Assembly (NCBI RefSeq): GCF_001592205.1
Contig: NZ_BCWM01000010.1
Coordinates: 1-64,000 of the forward strand
Reading direction: 5' to 3'
Source of the DNA: Brevundimonas vesicularis NBRC 12165
Lineage (GTDB): Bacteria > Pseudomonadota > Alphaproteobacteria > Caulobacterales > Caulobacteraceae
DNA length: 64,000 nt
This document shows positions 27,608 through 35,779 of this stretch, one piece after another; position 1 is the stretch's first letter, and every line of letters begins with the position of its first letter. The notes beneath the pieces were generated by a model that was not told where the DNA came from, did no database searches, and saw only the letters and a list, made by a program, of their open reading frames with translations. The translations under genes and the position numbers were made by a program.

Positions 27608-29074
27608 ATGATCCTGCGCACCCTGGCCGTGATGGCGTTTGCGGCCGGCCTGACCGGTCTGGCGCCGCCTGCGAGAGCAGCGGCCCCCGTCTTCACCGAC
27701 AAGGCCTGTCCCAGTGATTGGCCGACGGGCCTGCGCGAGGTGCGGTGCGGGACCCTGACCGTGGACGAGGCGCGCGACGGCTCGGTCAGCGACCGGCGCA
27801 TCGATATCGCGGTGGTCATCTTCAAGGCCAGCGCGCCCTACAAGGACGCCGCGGGCCAAGCGCTGCCGCCGATGGTGATGTTCCACGGCGGACCGGGCGG
27901 GGCCCTGACCCCGGGAGCGGGACGGATGCTGGCGGCGCTGCGTCGCAATCCGGAAGCCTTTGCGGTGGATCAGGACGTGATCCTGTTCGACCAGCGGGGC
28001 GGCGGCGCGAGCAACCCGTCGATGGACTGTCCGGGCGTCGAACTGACCGATGCGGGGCCGCCGTCCGACAAGGACCGCGACGGGCTGATCGCCTGTCTGA
28101 AGGGCTATCAGGCGCAAGGGATCGACCTGAACCAGTACAACGCCGCCGCCATCGCCGACGATGTGAAGGACATGGCCCAGGCCCTGGGTCTGGCCAAGAT
28201 CGACCTGTGGGGCGGATCGTACGGGCCGCGCATCGAGGCGGCGGTGATCACCCACCAGCCCCAGATCGTGCGCGCCGCCGTGATGGACAGCCCCTGGCCG
28301 CCCGAGGGCAACTGGGCCGTCGGCACGCCCGAACAGGTCTCGGCGGCGGTGAAAATCATCCTGGCCAAATGCGCGGCCCAGGCGGCCTGCGCGGCGCAGC
28401 ATCCGGACCTTCAGGCGCGGTTCGAGGCCGAGGCGCGCAAATGGCTGGCCGGGCCGGTGAAGGGCAAGGATGGGCGCACCTTCAAAGTCGACGACCTGTC
28501 GGCCTTTCTGATGGACACGACCTACAGCGCGACGGGGGTGCGCAGCCTGCCGGTCGATCTGGACAAGATCATCGCCGGCGACCTGACGCCGGTCGCAGAG
28601 ATCGCCGAGGACCGCACCTATTATTTCGAGGGCCAGCACATGGCCCATCTGTGCAAGGAGGAACTGCCGTTCGAGTCCAAGGCGCGGCTGGCGGCCGGGG
28701 CGGCCGGTGATCCGGTCGCCGAGGTGCTGGTTCCGTCGCTGTCGCGGCTGTTCGACGTCTGCGCGGCGGTGGGTGAACGGCCGGCGCTGCCGATCGAGAA
28801 TCTGCCCGTCCAGACCGACATCCCGACCCTGTTAGTCGCCGCCGAGATCGATCCAGGCTGCCCGCCGCCGCTGACCGAGGCCGCCGCCAAGGGCTATGCG
28901 AACAGCCAGGTGGTGATCGTGACCAATGCGACCCACGGCGTCATCAACGCCAGCCCCTGCACGCGCAAGATGGCGCGCGATTTCCTGCGTGATCCGTCCA
29001 AGCCGGTGGATCGGACCTGCCTGCCTGCCCCCGACACGCCGCTGGACTTCACCCTGGATGCGCCCGCCGCATGA
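27608..29074 (+). CDS. Exported TAP-like alpha/beta-hydrolase (S33-type peptidase)
   Basis: A 488-residue hydrolase with a signal peptide (MILRTLAVMAFAAGLTGLAPPARA). Oxyanion region HGGPGG, the FDQRGGGASNPS motif and the nucleophile elbow WGGSYGPRI match tripeptidyl-aminopeptidase-like proteins. The C-terminal TAP domain has AAEIDPGCPPPL (catalytic Asp) and NATHGVI (catalytic His). Six or more cysteines suggest disulfides in the periplasm. Start ATG 27608. It overlaps the next gene by ATGA. Confidence 0.9.
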   Translation: MILRTLAVMAFAAGLTGLAPPARAAAPVFTDKACPSDWPTGLREVRCGTLTVDEARDGSVSDRRIDIAVVIFKASAPYKDAAGQALPPMVMFHGGPGGALTPGAGRMLAALRRNPEAFAVDQDVILFDQRGGGASNPSMDCPGVELTDAGPPSDKDRDGLIACLKGYQAQGIDLNQYNAAAIADDVKDMAQALGLAKIDLWGGSYGPRIEAAVITHQPQIVRAAVMDSPWPPEGNWAVGTPEQVSAAVKIILAKCAAQAACAAQHPDLQARFEAEARKWLAGPVKGKDGRTFKVDDLSAFLMDTTYSATGVRSLPVDLDKIIAGDLTPVAEIAEDRTYYFEGQHMAHLCKEELPFESKARLAAGAAGDPVAEVLVPSLSRLFDVCAAVGERPALPIENLPVQTDIPTLLVAAEIDPGCPPPLTEAAAKGYANSQVVIVTNATHGVINASPCTRKMARDFLRDPSKPVDRTCLPAPDTPLDFTLDAPAA

Positions 29075-29448
29075 GGGTGATGCGCCATCGCAGCCCGCTT
29101 CAGCAGCGTCTGATGATCGGGGCGGCGCTGGTTCTGGCCCTGTGCGCGGTCGGCGTCTGGGTGCTGATGCAGCCGTCGAACACCCCGTCGCCCGAGCCGG
29201 CCGACGCGCGGGTGATGCGCCAGATCCGCATCCAGGCGGGGCGCGGCGCCGAGCTGCGCTACGCCGAGAACGGCGAAAGGCGATCGGTATGCGGCTATGT
29301 CGGGCGCGCCGCCGGCGGGCCGGCGGTGGGCTTCGTCTCCATTCCCAACCGCATCCTGTTCAGCGACGATCCCTTGCCGACCGAGTTCCGCGAAATGCGC
29401 CAAAGCTACTGCCCTGGTTTCATGGCTGCGCCGAACCGCCGGCCGTGA
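29071..29448 (+). CDS. Hypothetical membrane-anchored protein
   Basis: A 125-residue protein with one N-terminal membrane helix (residues 15-33, IGAALVLALCAVGVWVLM), a proline-rich linker and a soluble domain with two cysteines (SVCGYVGRA, SYCPGFM). No family recognised. It overlaps both neighbours by 4 bases (ATGA before, GTGA after), so it is translated with the hydrolase and the SEDS-like protein. Confidence 0.75.
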   Translation: MRVMRHRSPLQQRLMIGAALVLALCAVGVWVLMQPSNTPSPEPADARVMRQIRIQAGRGAELRYAENGERRSVCGYVGRAAGGPAVGFVSIPNRILFSDDPLPTEFREMRQSYCPGFMAAPNRRP

Positions 29449-30308
29449 TCCGTCGTCGGTTGAATGGGCCAGCACTCGCTCTGATCGCACAGATCACGGC
29501 GACGGCGGCGATCAGCCTGCTGGCGATCCGGGCGGCCGGGGCGGGGACGGCCTCGGTTGCGGTCCAGGGCGTGGCGTTCCTGATCGGGGCTGTGGCGCTT
29601 TGGGCTGTGTCGCGGATGGCGCGGCCGGGCCGGGGCCCGAGGTTGATCTCGGCGGCGGCGATCCTGGTCGTCGCCGTCCTGATGCTGACGATGGGCGTGG
29701 AGATGCAGGGCGCGCATCGCTGGCTGGCGCTGGGGCCGGTTCTGATCCACCCCGCTTCGCTGCTGGGCGCCCCGCTGCTCTGGCTCGTGGCGCAGGATGC
29801 AGACGATATGTGGACGGCAGGCGTCGCGGCCCTGACGATCCTGACGTTCGGTCTCGGCTTCGACGGGGCCGCCAGCCTGGCCTTCGCGTTGGGGACGATC
29901 GGGCTGCTGACGGCGGCGAGAGGGTCGTGGAAGACGCTGGCGCCGCTGGCGGCCCTGTCCTGGATTTTGGCGCTCTGGAGCCTGACGCGTTCGCAGGCCC
30001 TGCCGCGCGTTCCCTATGTCGAGGATATCGTACCGACGGTCTGGGCCGTGTCGCCGCTCCTGGGCGTGGCGGCGGGGATGGCTCTGATTGTGCTTTCAGC
30101 CCCGTTGCTGTGGATGGGCTGGCGGGCGCGCGGTATCGGAGCCGCCGTCGGACTGGCCATGGCCGGATTCTGGATCGGTCTGTCGGCCGCCAATCTGCTG
30201 GGCGCCTATCCGGCGCCGGTGGTGGGATATGGCGCTTCGCCCGTGATCGGATGGCTTGTCGCGATCGGACTGGCTATGGCGACTGCACGACGCACGAGGT
30301 TTCAGTGA
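29445..30308 (+). CDS. Compact SEDS-like (FtsW/RodA-like) membrane protein
   Basis: A 287-residue, roughly eight-helix membrane protein starting at GTG 29445. It keeps landmarks of the SEDS glycosyltransferase family in order: GAHRWLALGP-x2-IHPAS (89-105; FtsW has GxxRWIxLGxxxxQPSE), a QPDLGT-like DGAAS (140-144), YVEDIV (191-196; RodA TDFIFA) and PAPVVGYGAS (256-265; FtsW PFxSYGGS), ending in LAMATARR. It is about 100 residues shorter than FtsW, lacks the first helices, and the usual glutamates after DFIFA are missing. Catalysis is therefore uncertain. It overlaps ybgC by GTGA. The SEDS assignment rests on motif order only. Confidence 0.7.
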   Translation: MIRRRLNGPALALIAQITATAAISLLAIRAAGAGTASVAVQGVAFLIGAVALWAVSRMARPGRGPRLISAAAILVVAVLMLTMGVEMQGAHRWLALGPVLIHPASLLGAPLLWLVAQDADDMWTAGVAALTILTFGLGFDGAASLAFALGTIGLLTAARGSWKTLAPLAALSWILALWSLTRSQALPRVPYVEDIVPTVWAVSPLLGVAAGMALIVLSAPLLWMGWRARGIGAAVGLAMAGFWIGLSAANLLGAYPAPVVGYGASPVIGWLVAIGLAMATARRTRFQ

Positions 30309-30772
30309 CCGCAATCTCCGACCAACCCACCGCCGGCCGTTTCGAGGGGCGCGATCACCTGTTGCCGGTGCGCGTCTATTATGAGGACACTGATTTCACC
30401 GGCCTGGTCTATCACGCCAACTATGTCCGCTATTTCGAGCGGGGGCGGTCCGATTTCCTGCGCGCCATCGGGGTGGGGCACGCCGATCTGCTGGAAGAGG
30501 CCGAGCCGCTGGCCTTCGTGGTGTCGGAGTTGAACATCAAATATCTGAAACCGGCGCGGATCGACGACGCCCTGGTGGTGCGCACCGTTTACGAGCAGGT
30601 GAAGGGCGTGCGGCTGATCATCCGCCAGAGCGTGGAGCGGGCCGGCGAGGTGTTGTGCCGGGCCGAGGTGACGGCGGTTTGCATTCATTTGGACGGGCGG
30701 CCGCGACGGCCGTCGAAGGGTCTGGTCGAGAAGGTCACACCGTGGCTGGCGGCCGGCGGGACCGCCGACTAG
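30305..30772 (+). CDS. ybgC: Tol-Pal-associated acyl-CoA thioesterase YbgC
   Basis: A 155-residue hotdog thioesterase. The family signature VRVYYEDTDFTGLVYHANYVRYFERGRSDFLR holds the catalytic aspartate and histidine. YbgC proteins head tol-pal operons and act on acyl-CoA or acyl carrier protein at the membrane. Start GTG 30305 overlaps the SEDS-like gene stop. It ends 25 bases before the next gene. Confidence 0.94.
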   Translation: MTAISDQPTAGRFEGRDHLLPVRVYYEDTDFTGLVYHANYVRYFERGRSDFLRAIGVGHADLLEEAEPLAFVVSELNIKYLKPARIDDALVVRTVYEQVKGVRLIIRQSVERAGEVLCRAEVTAVCIHLDGRPRRPSKGLVEKVTPWLAAGGTAD

Positions 30773-30797
30773 GATCGCGCCAACGAGGGGAAACGTC

Positions 30798-31232
30798 ATG
30801 GCCGCAGAAACCTACAAGATGTCCGCCAGCGCGGTGATCGTCACGATCCTGCTGTTCGTGCTGCTGATCGGCGGCGGGCTGGTGGGCTGTCCCTATTACA
30901 AGGTCTGGGAGCGCAAGATGGCGGGCCAGGCCGAGCTGCAATACCAGCAGGGCGCGCGCCAGGCCCTGATCGCGCAGGCCGCCGCCGAGGACGAGGCGGC
31001 GATCAAGCGCGCCGAGGCGGCGACGCGCCGGGTCCTGGGCTGGACCGATGCGGCCAAGCGCGGCTGCGCCGAACTGGGCCGGGCGGGCGATCGCCAGTGC
31101 GAGGAGCAGCTGCTGAAGGACGCCGCCACCTATTCCATCGCCAAGGAAGGCCACGAGGGCGTCATCATCAGCGTCGGCGCACCCGTGTCGGTCGCGGTCG
31201 ATCCGAACGCGCGGCGGCCGGCGTCCGAGTAA
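30798..31232 (+). CDS. Hypothetical single-pass membrane protein in the tol cluster
   Basis: A 144-residue protein with one membrane helix (residues 10-30, SAVIVTILLFVLLIGGGLVG) and a long helical, alanine- and glutamate-rich periplasmic region with Cys (RGCAELGR, RQCEEQLL). A good ribosome site (GAGGGGAAA) precedes ATG 30798. No family recognised. Its place between ybgC and tolQ suggests a link to the envelope complex, but this is position only. Confidence 0.75.
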   Translation: MAAETYKMSASAVIVTILLFVLLIGGGLVGCPYYKVWERKMAGQAELQYQQGARQALIAQAAAEDEAAIKRAEAATRRVLGWTDAAKRGCAELGRAGDRQCEEQLLKDAATYSIAKEGHEGVIISVGAPVSVAVDPNARRPASE

Positions 31233-31372
31233 CCTGCTGTTAACCCTTATGACGCGCCTGTCAGATGACGGGCGGCCGGGCCGGGGCTAAACGGGCCGGA
31301 CGCCACACAATGGTCACGTCCGCTCGGTCGAAGAGGGGACGTGACGATCTCGATTCCGCCCGGAGCGCCTGA

Positions 31373-32125
31373 ATGACCACGCCTGTCGACGCCGCGATGA
31401 TGAACCCGGTCGAGCTGTTCATGACCGCCGACTGGGTGGTCAAGAGCGTGATGATCGGGCTGGCGGCGGCCTCGATCTGGTCGTGGACGATCATCATCGA
31501 CAAGGCGGTTCGGTTCACGGCGCTGAACAAGCGCGCCGACGAGTTCGAAAAGTCGGTTCAGTCCGGCCGGTCGCTGGAAGAGGTGGCGTCGCAGGCCGGA
31601 CCCGAGCCGGACCACGCCCTGCCGCGCATGCTGGTGATCGCCCTGTCGGACTGGCGCGAGGCGCGTCAGCGCGGGGCGTTGAACGAGCATCAGGGCGACC
31701 TGCTGCTGGTGCGGATCGACAAGGCGATGAACAGCCTGATCTCGCGCGAGGGCCAGCGGATCGAGAACGGCCTGGGCGTGCTGTCGGTCGTGGCCACGGC
31801 CTCGCCCTTCATCGGCCTGTTCGGCACCGTGTGGGGCATCATGAATGCGTTCGGGCGGATCGCGGCGGCAGGCAACACCAATCTGACGACGGTGGCGCCG
31901 GCCATCGCCGAAGCCTTGTTCGCCACCGCCATCGGCCTGGCGGCGGCCATCCCGGCCTATATCGCCTACAACAAGTTCTCGATCGACGCGGGCAAGTTCG
32001 TCGGCCGGCTGGAGGCGTTCGCCGACGATCTGCAGGCCGCCGTGGCGCGCCGACTGGGCAGCCCGTCGGCCCCGCCGCCTCCGCCCCCGCCGTCAAGCGA
32101 CCTCAGCCTGAAGCGGGGCGTCTGA
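31373..32125 (+). CDS. tolQ: Tol-Pal system proton-channel subunit TolQ
   Basis: A 250-residue inner-membrane protein of the TolQ/ExbB/MotA family, with three membrane helices. The first is at residues 15-38. The pair near 135-185 includes [21 protein letters not shown] and [26 protein letters not shown]. Together with TolR it harvests the proton gradient to drive TolA. A poly-proline tail (PPPPPPSSD) is unusual. tolR follows after 3 bases. Confidence 0.96.
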   Translation: MTTPVDAAMMNPVELFMTADWVVKSVMIGLAAASIWSWTIIIDKAVRFTALNKRADEFEKSVQSGRSLEEVASQAGPEPDHALPRMLVIALSDWREARQRGALNEHQGDLLLVRIDKAMNSLISREGQRIENGLGVLSVVATASPFIGLFGTVWGIMNAFGRIAAAGNTNLTTVAPAIAEALFATAIGLAAAIPAYIAYNKFSIDAGKFVGRLEAFADDLQAAVARRLGSPSAPPPPPPPSSDLSLKRGV

Positions 32126-32128
32126 GCC

Positions 32129-32581
32129 ATGGCCCTGGGCGGTGGTGCGAGCGGCGGCGGGCGCCGGGGACGCAGGGGGCGTAAGGGGCCTCTGACCGAG
32201 ATCAACGTCACGCCTCTGGTGGACGTGATGCTGGTGCTGCTGATCATCTTCATGATCTCGGCGCCGCTGCTGACGGTGGGCGTGCCCGTCGAACTGCCCA
32301 AGACCGAGGCCAGCGCGGTCGAGATCAAGTCCGAACCCCTGTCCGTCAGCATCGACCGGCAGGGCGCGATCTTCGTCGGCGACAGCGAGACGGCGTTCGA
32401 CGCCCTGTCCACGCGCCTGTTGACCGAGGCGGGCGGCGCCGACAAGGCGGCCGAGCGGCCGGTGTTCGTGCGGGCCGACGGGCGCGCGCCCTATCAGGCG
32501 GTGGCGCGGGTGATGGCGCGGTTGAGCGCCTCGGGCTTCACCAAGCTGAACCTGATCACCGACACGGCGCCGGAGGCCTGA
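32129..32581 (+). CDS. tolR: Tol-Pal system subunit TolR
   Basis: A 150-residue ExbD/TolR protein. The single membrane helix contains the proton-relay aspartate in [22 protein letters not shown]. The periplasmic domain ends with [20 protein letters not shown]. The glycine/arginine-rich N-terminus ([17 protein letters not shown]) is basic, in line with the inside-positive rule. tolA follows after 5 bases. Confidence 0.95.
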   Translation: MALGGGASGGGRRGRRGRKGPLTEINVTPLVDVMLVLLIIFMISAPLLTVGVPVELPKTEASAVEIKSEPLSVSIDRQGAIFVGDSETAFDALSTRLLTEAGGADKAAERPVFVRADGRAPYQAVARVMARLSASGFTKLNLITDTAPEA

Positions 32582-32586
32582 ATCCT

Positions 32587-33465
32587 TTGCGTCGGCCGAG
32601 CCCCGCCATCCTCGGATCGCTCGCCCTGCATGCCGGGGTGGTCGCGCTCGCCTTCGTGATGGTGTCGCACAGGACGGACGAGGACGAGACGCCGCTGGTC
32701 GCCTCGGTGCCGGTGACCATCGTCTCGGAGGAGGTGATCCAGGCGGCGCCGGCGGACAATCCGCAGCCCGAACCCTCGCCCGACGACGCCGCGACCGCCC
32801 CGGTGCAGCAGCCCGATCCCGTGCCGCCGACGCCCGAGCCGACGCCGCCGCAACCCCAGCCGCGCCCGACCCCGACACCGCCGCGGCCCACGCCGCCGCG
32901 CCCGGCCCCGACGCCCACGCCGACGCCGAAGCCCACGCCGACCCCGACGCCGCCGCGTCCGACGCCTCGACCCCAGCCGCCGACGCCGGCGCCGCCGACC
33001 AAGGCCCAGCCGACCCCGCGCCCGGCGACGCCCGCACCCGCCCGCCCCGCGCCCCAGCGCACCGAGCCGAGCCTGGATCTGGACGCCCTGGCCGGACCGA
33101 CGCGCCCAACCAACAATCGCGGCCGACCGGCGACGGGGCAGCAGGGGGCTGGCGCGGCGTCCCAGGCCACGGGCCCGCAGATCACGGCCATCTTCAATCA
33201 AGTCTATCCGAACTGGATCCTGCCCTGCGACATCCCCGGCGCGGACCAGCTGCGCATCCAGGTCGAGCTGACCCTGTCGGCCGATGGGCGGATCACGCGC
33301 GGGCCCAGCCTGATCAACGCCCAGTCGTCGAACGTCTATCGCGCCGCCGCCGACGGCGCCCTGCGCGCCCTGCGCCAGACCGCGCCCTTCGACGTGCCGC
33401 AGGGCTTCCCCGGCGGGGTCTATCGCCCGACCTTCAACACCGAAAGGGCGTGCCGCAATCGCTGA
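32587..33465 (+). CDS. tolA: TolA-like protein with proline/threonine-rich spacer
   Basis: A 292-residue protein starting at TTG 32587. It has a single N-terminal membrane helix (residues 8-27), a spacer of about 130 residues made almost entirely of P-T-P, P-R-P and P-Q-P repeats, and a C-terminal TolA/TonB-like domain (FNQVYPNWILPCDIPGADQLRIQVELTL, two cysteines). It links the TolQR motor to TolB/Pal. The spacer differs from the alanine/lysine helical domain II of enterobacterial TolA and looks TonB-like. Position directly after tolQR supports tolA. Confidence 0.88.
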   Translation: MRRPSPAILGSLALHAGVVALAFVMVSHRTDEDETPLVASVPVTIVSEEVIQAAPADNPQPEPSPDDAATAPVQQPDPVPPTPEPTPPQPQPRPTPTPPRPTPPRPAPTPTPTPKPTPTPTPPRPTPRPQPPTPAPPTKAQPTPRPATPAPARPAPQRTEPSLDLDALAGPTRPTNNRGRPATGQQGAGAASQATGPQITAIFNQVYPNWILPCDIPGADQLRIQVELTLSADGRITRGPSLINAQSSNVYRAAADGALRALRQTAPFDVPQGFPGGVYRPTFNTERACRNR

Positions 33466-33468
33466 GCG

Positions 33469-33903
33469 TCAGGCCGTTATGAGATGTAGGGCCGCCTTGC
33501 CGCCCTTCACCGCGTCGGGCGCCAGGCGTCGGTCGAACGTGGCCAGCCGCCCGCCGTTCGATACGGCTAAGGCCAGCAGATAGGTATCCGTCAACTGGCC
33601 CGAGGTGAGCAGGCGATCCTGCGCGATCAAACGGTCGCTCAGCAGACTGATGTCGTCGGGCCAGAACACATGGCCGGGTTGGCTCAGCAAGGAATGAAGC
33701 GCGGGCAACACCTGCGCAGGCGCGCCCGGCGAGTTTGGATACTTCGGATTGCTGAGGATTCGAAGCGCGCCGTTTTCGGTCAGCGGGCAGGTCGCCCAAC
33801 CAGCCTGATGCTCATTTGCGAACCAGGCGTGGGCGGTGAGATGCTCGGTATGGGCTGGATCGATCAATGCGATCAGGACGCTGACGTCCAAAAGCGCGAT
33901 CAA
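33469..33903 (-). CDS. vapC: VapC-type PIN-domain toxin
   Basis: A 144-residue PIN-domain ribonuclease. Acidic residues of the active site lie in LLDVSVLIALID, PLTENGALRIL, LTDTYLLALA and ATFDRRL. It starts at TTG 33903, overlapping the antitoxin stop by 4 bases. It lies on the minus strand with its stop only 4 bases after the tolA stop, so the module is inverted inside the tol-pal cluster. Confidence 0.9.
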   Translation of the reverse strand: MIALLDVSVLIALIDPAHTEHLTAHAWFANEHQAGWATCPLTENGALRILSNPKYPNSPGAPAQVLPALHSLLSQPGHVFWPDDISLLSDRLIAQDRLLTSGQLTDTYLLALAVSNGGRLATFDRRLAPDAVKGGKAALHLITA

Positions 33904-34133
33904 GGCAGCTCATCGCGCAGAGCGTTGATCTGTTCGGTCGTCACCACAGCGCCCTTGCGGTGCGGCAGGAGACGAATGCCGTTGCGGAACTCGGGCGACG
34001 TGTCCGGCCTGGCCTGTGTGATCGAGCGGCGCGCGAGATCGGAAATGACTTCGCCCACAGAGGTTCGGGTCTGAACCGCGATGGCCCGTGCGGCGTTCAG
34101 CACGTCGTCGTCGATGGCGAGTGTAGTGCGCAT
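33900..34133 (-). CDS. vapB: VapB-type ribbon-helix-helix antitoxin
   Basis: A 77-residue antitoxin. The N-terminus MRTTLAIDDDVLNAARAIAVQTRTSVGEVISDLARRS is a ribbon-helix-helix DNA-binding domain; the C-terminus (NGIRLLPHRKGAVVTTEQINALRDEL) is the toxin-binding part. I start at ATG 34133, since the longer frame begins inside the GCATCAC repeats. Expected to repress its own promoter, which lies in the 141-base gap before tolB. Confidence 0.9.
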   Translation of the reverse strand: MRTTLAIDDDVLNAARAIAVQTRTSVGEVISDLARRSITQARPDTSPEFRNGIRLLPHRKGAVVTTEQINALRDELP

Positions 34134-34147
34134 GGCTGTAAGATAAT

Positions 34148-34168
34148 GCATCACGCATCACGCATCAA
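34148..34168. repeat. Three tandem GCATCAC-type heptamers upstream of vapB
   Basis: GCATCAC is present twice and then GCATCAA, back to back, 15 bases upstream of the vapB start. Regular 7-base spacing suits iterated binding sites, possibly for the VapB repressor, but could be a simple slippage repeat. Confidence 0.6.
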
Positions 34169-34274
34169 TGATCGCTCCCGTCCCGAATGTCGCCCCATTC
34201 CCCGTGAAGCTGGCGAAAGTCGAACGGCCCGGCGATAAGGGGCGGCGATCCTTCGAGACTTATGGGAGCATCTG

Positions 34275-35639
34275 ATGCGTCTGAACCTTCTTCTGGCCTC
34301 CGTGGCGGCTGTCGCGATGGCGGCGCCCCTGACCACCGCCGCCCAGACGCCGCAGCAGAACCAGCCGGTCGAGGTCGAGATCGATCAGGGCGTGCTGCGC
34401 CCGCTTCAGATCGCGGTTGTGCCGTTCGCCGGAACGCACGGGTCGGACATCTCCAATGTGGTCAGCGCCAATCTGAAGCGGTCGGGCTTCTTCGAGCCGC
34501 TGAACCCGTCCAGCTTCATCGAGGCGGGGCTGACCCTGGCCAATGCGCCGAACTTCCCCCAGTGGACCCAGATCGGGGCGCAGGCGGTGCTGTACGGCGG
34601 GGTGACGACGCGCGGCGACGGGCGGCTGGACGTGGGCTTCCGCCTGTATGACCCCTACCGCCAGTGCCAGCTGGTCAGCTATCAGTTCACCGCGACCCAG
34701 GAGCAATGGCGCCGGATCGCGCACAAGATTTCCGACGTCATCTATCAGCGCATGACCGGCGAGGCGGGCTTCTTCGATAGCCGCGTGATCTTCGTGTCCG
34801 AGGAGGGCACGCAGCTGAACCGGATCAACCGCCTGACCATCGCCGATCAGGACGGGTTCAACCCGACCTATCTGACGCAGGGCGACGAGGTGATCATGTC
34901 GCCGCGCTTCTCGCTGTCGCAGCCAGACGAGATCACCTATGTGGCGCTGGGCAAGGACTACAGCCGCATATACCTGTATAATCTGACGACCGGCCGGCGC
35001 GAGAGCCTGGGCGAGTTCGACGGTCAGGTGCTGGCTCCGCGCTTCTCCAACGACGGCAACAAGATTGCGTTTTCGATCATCCGGGGCGGCAATACCGACG
35101 TCTATGTGATGGACCTGCGCAGCCGCCAGATCACGCGCCTGACCAGCGACCCGGGCATCGACACCTCGCCGTCGTTCAGTCCGGACGGCAGCCAGATCGT
35201 CTTCACCTCGGACCGTTCGGGTTCGGCGCGGCTGTATGTCATGCGGTCGGACGGATCGGGCCAACGACCGATCTCGCGCGGCGGCGGCATCTATACGGCC
35301 CCGTCCTGGAGCCCGACCGGCAATCTGATCGCCTTCACCAAACAGGGTGGCGGCCGGTTCTCGACCGGGGTGATGAACGCCGACGGCTCGGGCGAGCGCA
35401 TCCTGTCCTCCAGCTATTTCGAGGAGGGGCCGAACTGGGCGCCGAATGGCCGCTACGTGATGTTCGCGCGCCAGACGCCGGGCGGCGACACGCGTCTGTG
35501 GACCGTGGACCTGTCGGGGCGCGTGGTGTCGCAGGCGGGCTATAACGGACGCGGGACCGACCCTGCCTGGTCGCCGCTGCTGGACCGTGGCCCGAGCAAT
35601 CTGGGCGTAAACCAGGGCGCCGACAGCTGCCCCGCCTAA
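34275..35639 (+). CDS. tolB: Tol-Pal system beta-propeller protein TolB
   Basis: A 454-residue periplasmic protein with signal peptide MRLNLLLASVAAVAMAAPLTTAAQ. The N-terminal domain (IAVVPFAGTHGSDISNVVSANLKRSG) precedes a six-bladed propeller of WD40-like PD40 repeats (SPRFS..., APRFSNDGNKIAFS, SPSFSPDGSQIVFTSDRSG, APSWSPTGNLIAFT). It binds Pal and TolA. It has to be driven by its own promoter because vapBC lies between it and tolA. Confidence 0.96.
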   Translation: MRLNLLLASVAAVAMAAPLTTAAQTPQQNQPVEVEIDQGVLRPLQIAVVPFAGTHGSDISNVVSANLKRSGFFEPLNPSSFIEAGLTLANAPNFPQWTQIGAQAVLYGGVTTRGDGRLDVGFRLYDPYRQCQLVSYQFTATQEQWRRIAHKISDVIYQRMTGEAGFFDSRVIFVSEEGTQLNRINRLTIADQDGFNPTYLTQGDEVIMSPRFSLSQPDEITYVALGKDYSRIYLYNLTTGRRESLGEFDGQVLAPRFSNDGNKIAFSIIRGGNTDVYVMDLRSRQITRLTSDPGIDTSPSFSPDGSQIVFTSDRSGSARLYVMRSDGSGQRPISRGGGIYTAPSWSPTGNLIAFTKQGGGRFSTGVMNADGSGERILSSSYFEEGPNWAPNGRYVMFARQTPGGDTRLWTVDLSGRVVSQAGYNGRGTDPAWSPLLDRGPSNLGVNQGADSCPA

Positions 35640-35779
35640 ACGCCGCACCGACACCGTCGGAGCCTTAAAGCTCAACTGTGCGTTATCGCCTCTAGCGTCG
35701 AAAAATCGACCGAGGCAGACAGTAAAGCCAAGCTTGAGGCCCGCCCCTTGCCAGAAACGATACGTCAGGAGACGACCCC

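Noticed and set aside
32760..33060. Tandem repeat or microsatellite in the C/G-rich CCGACGCC-type stretch
   Set aside because: It encodes the proline/threonine-rich spacer of the TolA protein; the periodicity follows the PT codons rather than a separate DNA element.
34148..34168. Start of a CRISPR-like direct repeat array
   Set aside because: Only three 7-base units without spacers; no cas genes in the window.
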